Assembly (NCBI GenBank): GCA_010279815.1
Contig: QEOQ01000508.1
Span: forward strand, 2,114,968 to 2,178,967
Length of the DNA: 64,000 bases
From: Brachionus plicatilis
Taxonomy: Eukaryota; Rotifera; Eurotatoria; Ploima; Brachionidae
Reading direction: 5' to 3'
A model generated the notes under the pieces. The model was not told the DNA's origin. It saw only the letters and a list, made by a program, of their open reading frames with translations, and searched no databases. Shown here one piece after another: positions 55,410 through 64,000 of the stretch. A program made the position numbers and the translations under genes. Positions within the stretch are counted from its first letter, which is position 1. The number at the start of each line of letters is the position of its first letter.

Positions 55410-56583
55410 GGTTCAATTTTTTGTGTTCGAATTACAAAATGTATCCAATATTGAAATAACATTGAAAAAGTACGATGTTTCAAATTATTTTTTTCAGTCT
55501 CAAATAAAAAAATAATTTTAAGTTAATATTGCAAACATGAAACAAAATTTTTTTTTTTTTAATTTTGACTTTGGATTTGTGATATGATTAAATCTGAGAT
55601 AATTTTTTTAGTTTAAAAAACTTTCTACGCTCTGTTTTCCATTTTTTATAAATTGGGTTTTTGCTAAAATACATCAAATGAACGTCAATTATGACTAAAG
55701 TCAAAATTTATAAAGAAAAGAACAAAGTTTTTCGGGTCTAGTCGGTTAGGTGAACTATGGTTCAACAATTACTGGAACAATTCTTGTACTCAGGTTTTTT
55801 GAACTATTAGTTCACCTAATCTAAAAATTGTTCACCTATTTTGATATTTTTTCATCTATTTAAAAGAAAAAATAAATTTAATATTAAAAAAATAATAATT
55901 CAATTGATAAATAGGAATTGAAAAATAATTAGATAAAAAATTTAAATTTGGGCGGAGTAGGTAAAATTTGCGAAAAAGATGAATCTTTGTTTACCAAAGT
56001 CAAACACTTGAAGGATGATAAATTAATTTTAATTTTCTTTAATTTTTATTATTTCTAGCTATTTAATATGGTAATACCAGGTCAACTAGATCAGAGCAAA
56101 TTCTATTGCTAAAACTCCTTCAAATAAAAAAAAACAAAAAAATTTTTAACTTAATTTTTATTTTTTTATCAGTTTTGAGAATTAGGCATTCTATTCAATA
56201 TACAATATAAAAATTTCATAGAAGAATATCATAGATAAAACTATTGAGTGATTAGAGCTCATTGAGCCATGAGTGAACGTCTCTTTTGTAAAGTACAAAC
56301 TAGTTCAGGATCCTTGTGCGTCGAGTTTGTTGATTTTTTTTTTTGTTTACATAAATTATTCAAAAGTTAAAAAAAGAATTTTCAATATTTTTCAAATTTC
56401 CAAATAAAAATTAAACTCATTCTATTTCACAAAAGAGTTTAATTTCAAATATGAAGATGCTTGCAATATTAACTTATAATTCTTTTTTTATTTGAAACTG
56501 AAAAAATATTTGAAGCATCGCACTTTTTCAATGTTATTTCAACATTGGATACATTTTGTAATTCAAACACAAAAAATTAAAAC
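55410..56583. mobile_element. 1.17-kb element with ATGTATCCAATGTTG-type ends
   Basis: 55410-55535 and 56458-56583 are inverse copies (arms about 125 bp; TGTGTTCGAATTACAAAATG at left). The interior has no clear coding; a LINE-tail scrap lies at about 56090-56130. Confidence 0.7.
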
Positions 56584-56684
56584 ATATTAATTAAAAATTA
56601 AATTTAACAAAAATGTGCTAGTAGGAGCTTTGAGTTAAATACTTGAAAATAGGCTAATAAAACAACCTAAAAATTGAAACTAAA

Positions 56685-57240
56685 TTTTCTTAATTAAAAA
56701 AAAAATTCCAGAATTTCAGATGAAAAAAAAAGTTCTATAAAGTCCTGATATTGGTTGATAAAAAATACAATTTTCATTATATGTCTTATTTGAAAAAAAA
56801 CCATTCTGAAGTTCTTAGAATGAAATCCTTGTTTATACCATCGGACTCGTTCTAGGAGCACGAGCTTATAATTAAGTAAAGATGTGAGTTGAGTGATAAA
56901 TGTTTTTGTCAGAAGCGCGAAGAATTTAACTTCTGAGATACGTGACAACTATAAATCTTGGTTATTTTTCTGCATCAGTTGATGGGCTCATAAAACACTG
57001 ATACTTTTGAAGACTCGTGTTGGCAACTCTTTTTCAAGTATCCTATACTGTAAGCTAAACATTTGATTATCAAATTCCATAGCAAAACTAGCTAGACTCA
57101 AATGATTAAAAATATTATCAGCTGATAACAAAAATGGGTATACGTAGGTTTTTTCTGAAAAATACTCTGCAAATTTAACATAAAGTTTGCAGAGATTTTG
57201 CACGAGGTTATCAGACTTAAAAAATGTTTTACTAGTAGAT
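56685..57240 (-). other. Coding-like minus-strand stretch, uninterpreted
   Basis: Two open minus frames, 57203-56988 (FAEYFSEKTYVYPFLLSADN ... EFDNQMFSLQYRILEKELPT) and 56948-56694 (TFITQLTSLLNYKLVLLERV), have protein-like residue use. No family recognised and no joining splice sites certain. Could be a decayed gene. Confidence 0.25.
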
Positions 57241-57301
57241 AAAGAATTTGTTTGATTTTTATCATTTTGTTATTTTTGTGCAAAATTTCAATAAACTGCA
57301 T

Positions 57302-57765
57302 GTTGCAAATTTTTTATTTTATTTTGAATTATTTTTTTAAAAGAAAATTGATTTTTTCAATTCGTTTTTGTATATTAATTTAGAGAAGTTTTGCTTATGA
57401 AAACACGCAAAAAAAATATCTAAATATAATTTAGCAGCAAAAAAAAAGAAGAATACTAAGGATTTGTAGTTTGATTTTTAATTTATTTTAAAATTATATA
57501 TTTTAAAGCATATTTTATGCTAAAATAATTTTTTTGTACTAAAAATTAAATTTTGACAAGAGATTTCCTTAATAATAATGAATAAAAAATGCTAGAAAAT
57601 ATTATATTTTTTTATTTTGAATTAGGAATTAGGAATAAATAATTATTATTTACACTATTTTGCTTATTTTTTCTGTGTTTTTTATGCATTTTATTTTGTG
57701 CTCATTTTTTCAAAAATAAAAATTATTCATTCTGTTCTAAAATAAAATTTTAAATTAATATTTAG
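57302..57765. other. Upstream region of the 57766 gene
   Basis: AT-rich sequence without recognised elements; it ends AATATTTAG directly before the ATG at 57766. Confidence 0.4.
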
Positions 57766-58645
57766 ATGATTGAAAATGAGCTTTTATCTTATTTGGGATT
57801 GGTTCCGAAAGATTCAGCTAGGGAAGAAAATGGAAAAACTGCGGAAATAAAGCCCAATAAACCAAATAGGAAACTAACAAAATTTTTGACCAAGATTCCA
57901 TTCACCATTTTGTACTCACACGAACATTTGGCCAAACTAACCAATTCATTTGAGCTGACCAAATTCGATTCTAGTTTTCGCAAAATAAAATACATTGGAT
58001 TCGACTACGAAAAATATATAAACAATGATACTTATGTACAGTTAAATGAGCGATATCCTAAAAGGAAGCTTACATCAAAATTGGAAAACACTTTTGCACG
58101 AAGCGTCAAAAAAGCAAAGAAAACGCCAAGAATCTGTCTGGTGATGACCAAAAAAATTTCATTTGAACAAATTTTAGATAATTTTAAAGTAAGCTTTTGC
58201 CAAATTTTTGCCATGGTTTTTATATTCAGTTAAAATAAAAATTTACTAGATTTCTAAAGAAACTCAGAATTTTATTCATAGAAAAATGAGCAGAAAATCC
58301 GAAATAACTAAAGATTTCGTTTCAGAAAACAGCGACCAAGCTATTTCGATTGAAAGTCAGCTCGGCGATCAGCTAAATCAGTCACATCTAAGTTTATACA
58401 ATAACGAGAATCCTATAGTTGACCAGTTTAATAAAGCTAATAACAACCATGAAAGCAGTCTTTGGTTTAATTATTTTCATTATAATGAGTGTGAAAATTT
58501 CCTTGAACACTCTAAAAACATCAAACCACTCACTCAGCAATTTAATTCTTATCGAAGATGCAAAAAAATCCAAAAGCCAAATAAACCTTTGGTTAATTTA
58601 AACGAAAATTTTGAACTCATAGATTTAACTAATGATATAATATAA
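57766..58645 (+). CDS. Unrecognised two-exon gene with SUMO-interaction-like C terminus
   Basis: Exon 57766-58188 and exon 58268-58645 join in frame (GTAAGC donor, AACTCAG acceptor, 79-bp intron), giving 266 residues. The protein is lysine-rich and polar: KLTKFLTKIPFTILYSHEHL, KYIGFDYEKYINNDTYVQLN, a basic patch KRKLTSK ... SVKKAKKTPR, then acidic/Asn-rich sequence, SSLWFNYFHYNE, and the end ELIDLTNDII, which fits a SUMO-interaction motif (hydrophobic IDLT). A nuclear role is a guess from the basic patch and this motif. An acceptor-like AATATTTAG touches the ATG, so upstream non-coding or coding exons are possible. Family unknown. Confidence 0.65.
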
Positions 58646-58849
58646 AAAGAAAAACAGTAAATATTTGTTTTAATACATTTTTTTTAAAGAAAAAATATTT
58701 ACGCTAGTTTTTAACTAAAGTTTTTATTAAAATATAATCGATTATTTTTTAAAATCATTTTTTTTTATTTCATTAAAAAAAATATATAATCATTTTCATC
58801 TAATCATTTATTAAAAAAATTTCTAAATAAATTTAAAATTTAAATTACA

Positions 58850-59190
58850 ATTTCAACGAGTTCTTAGGCATAAAATTTGATTCAAAATTAATCTTCATCC
58901 AAATGGTTTATTAAATAAAACAAGGCTTTAATTCATGGTGAAACTAAATAAAAGTATTGTCAAATTTTGGGTCGAAACTACATCACTTAGCAAAACTTCA
59001 TAACCAGAGAAAAACATTTAAAAATTCAAGTCTTACAAAACTCAGCAGTTCGTTTTTTACACCATCTAAAATATGATACTTCTTCCAACATTATGGAGCA
59101 TAAGAACTGAGTCATTTTGTTCCTATATAAAGCTGGTTTTTAAACAAAATGTATCGAATACCCGACTCCATTGTTTAATTGTTACCATAC
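58850..59190 (+). mobile_element. LINE C-terminal remnant
   Basis: TTCTTAGGCATAAAATTTGA (FLGIKFDSK) and TATGATACTTCTTCCAACAT match LINE coding segments at 11280 and 11560, with many stops. Confidence 0.6.
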
Positions 59191-59268
59191 TATGTGATTT
59201 AAAATCAAAACTTAATAAATTGAAATTTCAATAAAATTGTTCCACCTCTAATATTTTTTACAAAAAAT

Positions 59269-59405
59269 ATTCTGAAATTCTTGATCGTTTTTTAGTTTCT
59301 TCCTCATTTATAGACAAGGTGACTGATAATAGTGTTCTTGAAAGTCATTATATGACTATTGACCATTTCCCAATTGAAGCATTCATTCCAAAGCCTTTGG
59401 ACTAT
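59269..59405 (+). pseudogene. LINE endonuclease C-terminal fragment
   Basis: The open frame reads SFIDKVTDNSVLESHYMTID then HFPIEAFIPKPLD. The (S/I)DH-PI motif ends the APE-type endonuclease domain of non-LTR retrotransposons (catalytic D-H). Upstream domain and RT are absent. Confidence 0.6.
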
Positions 59406-60237
59406 TAAATACCAATATTAAAGTAGTCGGGCTACTAAATACCAATCAAATCTATAATTAGAAGGTTCAACAAAAAGCAAGCAAAATGACAAATTTAAAG
59501 TGACACTTTATACAGTATTTCTAGAAAGTTTAGAACATTACTTAAAAATTTATAAAAAAAATTTTAATGAGTAAAAATCTATAATTATAATTTATTTACA
59601 TATAATGTTAACTATCCCATCTTAAAGAAAATTTTATTAGCTTTCTTTTGATATGTAGATTGTTCAAAAAATATTTCTGAACACTCCAAAACCCATTTAA
59701 AAAAAACAGATAAAATAGAACAAAAAAAAAAAATAGTCTACAAAGTTTAGAACAATTAGTTTATCTTAAAATTTTACCACACCTTTACAATCCCTGCCCG
59801 TGTAGAAAATTACGGATAAATTTACGGCATTTTTACGTATAAATTACGCGTAATTTTGTAACAAATGTTAAAGAAATATAGATAATTACGCCACAATTAC
59901 GCCGTAAAAAAGCGATACGTAAATTAGACAAATTGTGTCGTAATTCACAATCACTTTTTTACGCGTAAATTACGGGTACAAATTTTGTAGAATTTTTCAA
60001 AATACTTATGATTTTTAGCAATATTTCCAGTAAAATAAATCAAAAAAATTAAATTAACGCGTTTTTAAATAATAAATTCAGAAAAAAACTGAAAATTACG
60101 CGTAATTTAAAAAAAAAATTTAAACAAAAAAATAAATTGTCCATCAAAATTTTAATTTTAAAATAAAAAATTTTTTGAAAATTATTTAATATTATAATAA
60201 TTTTTTTTAATCCTAACTTTAACTACTGGTATAACTA

Positions 60238-60757
60238 GAATAACTTTTTCTGCACGAGCTAGAAGAGGATTCGCTTGACAAACGGTTTTTCTTTTTTCTT
60301 TTCTTCTCTTCTTCTCTGTCTTCATCTTCTTGTTCATCACTTTCTATCTTCTTCTTTGTTCAGCTTTCTTTCGTTCTCTTCTCTCTTTTCTTCTGTGGTC
60401 TTTTCTTTCTTTCTTCATTCTTGCTTTCATATGACACCCATAGTTATTCACAGAAGTTTTAACTCCTTTCCATACTTGATGAAGTTGCTTTTCGATATTT
60501 CAAATCAAACTTTCACTGCCCCTGAAAAAGAAGAAGTACAAATAAAAAAATCAAATTAAAAAAAAATACTTTTATGGTTTTCCTAGTCTGTCTGGACCAG
60601 TAAGCCTTTCTCTTTTTGTTGATGACCTGCGACTAGCTTCATCACATAATATGCAATTTGCGAGTTCGTATCGAGTGAATAAAACATCTGCACATGAATA
60701 TGCAAATAAATTTACTCGATCGCCTTCAAGAGAAAGCAAGTCAACCCCATTATGCTT
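60238..60757 (-). pseudogene. BEN-domain-like gene fragment with introns
   Basis: Exon from 60757 after a TTTTTTTTAG acceptor: KHNGVDLLSLEGDRVNLFAY, VLFTRYELANCILCDEASRR, STKRERLTGPDRLGKP, stop. A 48-bp GTATTT...TTTTTCAG intron is visible, then IEKQLHQVWKGVKTSVNNYG and a long Lys/Arg/Glu run and Ser-rich tail. FT-EELAN-...-R--L-P and W--V-TSIN resemble the BEN DNA-binding domain. Frames do not join cleanly, so it is decayed. Plus-strand frames here are its shadow. Confidence 0.4.
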
Positions 60758-61015
60758 CTAAAAAAAATATATTTATATATATATTTATAACGGTTATAAC
60801 GGTATTAAAATAAGGTTTAATACAATAAACAGTTAGAAATTTTTTGTGCAATATTAAAAAAAAAATAGAAATAGCAGTTACAAACGCTTTTGATTGAATA
60901 AAATAATTTCTAATTTAATTTTAATTGGTCATTTTTTCATTATTATGAAAATTTTTTGTTGCATTTATTTTATCCAAAAAAAATATTACACTGTTTTAAT
61001 GAATAAACTTCATAT

Positions 61016-61275
61016 CAGACTTGTGAGTATGTCAAAAAGTCAAAGTAAAAGTAAAGCCATTTGACTTGACTAAGAATGAATTTTTTTGGGAAGTACCATA
61101 AACAACGGGTAACAAGCAACCAATCTTAATTATGATTCTTTAAATTTTTATGTTGTATATATTAGAAAATTAATTAGAAATTTTTTTTAACAAACTCCTT
61201 CGAAAACGCAAATTGAATTTTGTGAAATTCAAGTCATTCTAAGTCAAGTCAAGTCAAATCTTTGACTTCACCAAA
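61016..61275. mobile_element. AAGTCA-rich MITE, right end eroded
   Basis: CAGACTTGTGAGTATGTC start and AAGTCAAGTCAAATCTTTGA near the other side; nested in the 59798 element. Confidence 0.5.
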
Positions 61276-61663
61276 AAATTACTTAAAAATAAATTAATAA
61301 ATAAATAAATTTTTTAGAATAATGACACGAATAAAAATTACGCGTATTTTTGCGTAAAATATTTAGTATTATGCAAAATTATGTCATCTCAATTTAGAAA
61401 AAATTATCCTTAATCAAGCATAATCCTTCGTAAAAAAAGATTAATTACGCGTAATTTTGGATACATTTTTTGTCAAAATACTCAAAATTACGTTTATTTT
61501 AAATGAAAATCAATTTCATCGTAATTACGTTTATTAAAAAAATTACGCATAAATTGTTTTAGACATATATAATTACGCGTAAATTGTTTTAGTCATATAT
61601 TATTACGCGTAACTTTTTTTATAGACGTGATTTCGCGTAAAACATGGCGTAATTTTCTACCCG

Positions 61664-62914
61664 GGTGGTCATTTTTTTTTTCACACAATGCTTGGAATGT
61701 TTTTTCATACTGTTTGCTTGCACTTTTTACGTTTGATTTATTATTTTTGGATTTTAAAATCGGTCATTTTGTTGAGTTGTACCATTTTGGCGTTTTTTCT
61801 GCAAAAGTGGGCAAAAAAAAAGTATCTGAGGCTCAAAGGTGGCAATTAATTGGTCTTTTGAAGGATAAGACCAAATTTCAACAAGAAATAGCTGATCTAG
61901 TAGCAGTTACGAGAAAATGTGTGATAACAACAAAGCCCAATTATGAGAAGACATCCGTGGTCAAAGAATTACCAAGGTCTGCTAGACCCCGAAAGCTTTC
62001 CAGTCGAGATGAGTCGTACATTTTTAGAAAGCTCAGAATCAATCTTACAACAAGCTATAGACAGCTAGCTCTGATTTTAGTTCTAAATTTCCAAATGCTA
62101 CTGTTAGTAAAGACACTGTAAGAAAAGTTCTATTCAACCAAAAAATACAGTCGTATAGTGCAATAAAAAAACCTCTTTTGACTGTATTGGATCGATCGAA
62201 AAGGCTCAAATGGTGCAAAGAACGACAAAGATGGACTGCTAATGACTGGTTGAAAGTTGTTTTTAGTCGAATCTAATTTCAAAGTATTAAACAGAAAATC
62301 TAGAGTGTTTGTAAAACGTTTTGCAAACAAAAATATCATCCCAAGTTGTGTTTACCAAAGTTACAAAATGGTGGAGGTTCGGTTGGTATTTGGGAATGTA
62401 TTAATTATAAAGGTACTGGATGCTGCTCCATTTATGCAGGCAGAATTAATCAATTTGTGTACATGGACACTCTGGAAAATAACTTATTACCATCAGCCGA
62501 GATATTTTTTGATCAGAGTAAAGACTGGATTTTTCAGCAGGATGGCGCTTGTACTATACTGCTCATCCGTTCGAGATTGGTTTCAAGAAAAACTAATAAC
62601 ATCTCTCTCCTGGTGCCCAAGATCACCTGATCTCAATCCAGTAGAGAATTTATAGTCATATATTGAGCACAAAATGGTCAATACAAAAATTACGTCAGTA
62701 GAGCATTTAAAAGGCGTTCTTTTTGATGAATGGTTCCTCAAATCACCTCCATCTCCAATCTATCAATCGAAGTTCTTAGTGAAGGAGTAAAAAACATCAT
62801 TGAATATATGCCGAAACGTGTCGCTGAGTGTATTAAAGCTAAGGGTGGGCATTTAAAATATTAAAAATAAATGTACTAAATGAAGACATTTTTTTTTGAG
62901 AATGACTACCGAAA
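61664..62914 (+). mobile_element. Tc1/mariner element, inactive
   Basis: Possible ends GGTGGTCATT (61664) and, inverted, GGTAGTCATT (near 62914), each next to a poly-T/A tract, bracket a Tc1-type transposase pseudogene. TA flanks are not clear. Confidence 0.5.
61808..62863 (+). pseudogene. Tc1-like transposase pseudogene
   Basis: N-terminal helix-turn-helix GKKKVSEAQRWQLIGLLKD, then PRSARPRKLSSRDES, VRKVLFNQK, first Asp motif VVFSDESNF (frame shift near 62265), NKNIIPS, GGGSVGIWECIN, second Asp motif DWIFQQDGA, third motif PRSPDLNPVENL, and the family C-terminus PKRVAECIKAKGGHLKY before TAA at 62863. At least three frameshifts; GTG stands where the initiator ATG should be. All DDE(D/E) landmarks can still be read, so loss is fairly recent. 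Confidence 0.85.
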
Positions 62915-63026
62915 GATATTTTTTCTTTACGTAGAAATTTCTTGTGACCGATAATTATCTGTAAGTAGAAAAAAAATTAAAAGATATAATATCTTTTTGA
63001 ATTTAATTAGTTCTAAATAATTAAAA

Positions 63027-63765
63027 ATGTCACAGATACATTTAGGAGAAAAATTTGCGACATTTGAAGAATTTGACAAGGCCCTTGAAAATTACTTCCA
63101 AGCCAATTATCACATCTTCCCAAAAGCAACAAGTCGTTACCTAAAGCCAGATCGAGCCAAATACGAGTATGTTGAATACAAATGCATGATTTGGAGGTTC
63201 CTAGCCAATATTGTATCGAAAACAACCGGAGTTCGACCTGTTCAATCGTAATCACGCATTCAACTGCCTAGCTGAAATTCGAGTTACGTTTAAAAAACGT
63301 GAGAAAAACAAGTATGTAATAACAAAGTGCAATCTAACACACGACAATCATCCTACTGGTAAAGACATCTACATTAATCATCACTCACAGCGAGCGCTAA
63401 GCGATCAACAACAAAAGGAAGCATTAGAAATGTATAAAGCACAGGCAGTTGTAAAGTTAATAGCTCAAACAATGTCCGAGCGAACTTGAAAGGTCGTGCT
63501 TACAAAAGATATACACAACATCAAAACTTAATTATCTGAAAAAGGTGAAATTATTCGACTTCAAACGATAAACAATAAAAGAATCCAAAACGATAAGCAA
63601 GATTTTTTCGTATTCGGTGAGAATGAAGAAGAATCCAAGATCAATATGTTATTCTATCAAAACAATGAAATGAAACAATTGTACAAAAAGTATCCAGAGA
63701 TTCTATTTATCGACGGAACATAATCAATTAATAGAAACAATTATCCGTTATGTCTATTCGTTTTC
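63027..63765 (+). pseudogene. Mutator-like (MULE) transposase, 5' half, broken
   Basis: MSQIHLGEKFATFEEFDKAL starts a FAR1/FLYWCH-like N terminus. After a frameshift near 63210: NHAFNCLAEIRVTFKKREKN, ITKCNLTHDNHP, LSDQQQKEALEMYKAQ, two stops, then MKQLYKKYPEILFIDGT, stop, INRNNYPLCLFV. YPE-LFIDGTY-TN--NYPL is the first catalytic Asp region of MULE transposases. The frame ends about 63765, where T-rich DNA and a LINE follow. A deletion derivative of this group lies at 54558. Confidence 0.8.
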
Positions 63766-63823
63766 TTTTCTTTATTTTTTTTTATTTTAAATAAAATTTT
63801 CATACCTAATTATCTTTTTCTAG

Positions 63824-64000
63824 CCTCTTATAAATTTTTACCCACAAATATTTTATTGGAATTGTGCTCATCTCCCTAGTAAGGTTCAACTGTTAGAAAC
63901 TTTTTTGGCTCAGAAAAGTCCTGACATAGTATTACTTAACGAAATAAAAATTGATTTAAGTGAATCTAATATTTATTTTGATTTTAAAAATTACGTTTCA
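63824..64000 (+). mobile_element. LINE endonuclease N-terminus, runs off right edge
   Basis: Open from 63824 after a TAG: FYPQIFYWNCAHLPSKVQLL, ETFLAQKSPDIVLLNEIKID. WNC---L--K...PDI--LNE-K is the start of the APE-type endonuclease domain (N and E catalytic positions). The frame is intact to the window edge, so it may belong to a longer copy. Confidence 0.75.

Larger units (their letters stand above)
59798..61665. mobile_element. 1.87-kb element with TTACGCGTAA-rich ends carrying a BEN fragment
   Basis: TIRs CCCGTGTAGAAAATTACG and CCCGGGTAGAAAATTACG (17 of 18). About 200-300 bp inside each end are many TTACGCGTAA / TACGTAAATTACG words. The middle holds a two-exon BEN-like pseudogene (minus) and a nested AAGTCA MITE. 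The right end abuts the Tc1 element, so no duplication can be read. Confidence 0.7.

Noticed and set aside
60275..60559. 94-codon plus-strand frame rich in Ser, Phe and Leu
   Set aside because: Antisense of the Lys/Arg/Glu-rich BEN-like remnant on the minus strand.

Overview
The window looks like nuclear DNA of a small invertebrate animal. It is very AT-rich. Its genes have animal-type products and short GT-AG introns, and much of the rest is mobile-element debris. My best guess is a monogonont rotifer such as Brachionus, from base composition, element mix and an orphan 7TM receptor; this is inference, not a database match.

Host genes. A partial unrecognised gene leaves the left edge (minus, 1-622). 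TDP1, a DNA-repair phosphodiesterase with an N-terminal PBZ zinc finger, lies just upstream on the same strand (minus, 798-4671). Next come a rhodopsin-like orphan receptor with a large ectodomain (minus, 6706-9015) and a STEAP-family metalloreductase (minus, 12339-13778). UTP20, a giant HEAT-repeat protein of the small-subunit processome, fills 16397-35706 on the plus strand in ten exons; all splice junctions were placed with consistent phase. An ankyrin/SOCS-box gene (minus, 21175-22875) sits antisense inside its fifth intron. Two further plus-strand genes that I could not name are the last three exons of a small protein (52711-53114) and a two-exon gene ending in a SUMO-interaction-like motif (57766-58645).

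Mobile DNA. Autonomous families are present mostly as broken copies: two or more LINE lineages, a Penelope-like element with a GIY-YIG endonuclease, Tc1/mariner, a pogo-like element, MULE, hAT, a KRBA2/Ginger-like integrase and another DDE element. Around them are many non-autonomous palindromic elements, several with intact target-site duplications. The best case is a family with GGCAATGTG termini and 8-bp duplications, in three copies. Elements are nested: a TA-flanked transposon splits the Penelope element, a TTA-flanked transposon sits inside a 4.2-kb inverted-repeat structure, and a BEN-domain pseudogene lies inside a 1.87-kb element with TTACGCGTAA-rich ends.

Layout. 1-35.7 kb is gene-rich, with repeats confined to introns and gaps. 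35.7-52.7 kb is almost pure transposon debris. 52.7-58.6 kb has two small genes among repeats. 58.7-64 kb is a stack of LINE, BEN-element, Tc1 and MULE remains, ending in a LINE endonuclease that runs off the right edge. No tRNA, rRNA, CRISPR or satellite array was seen.
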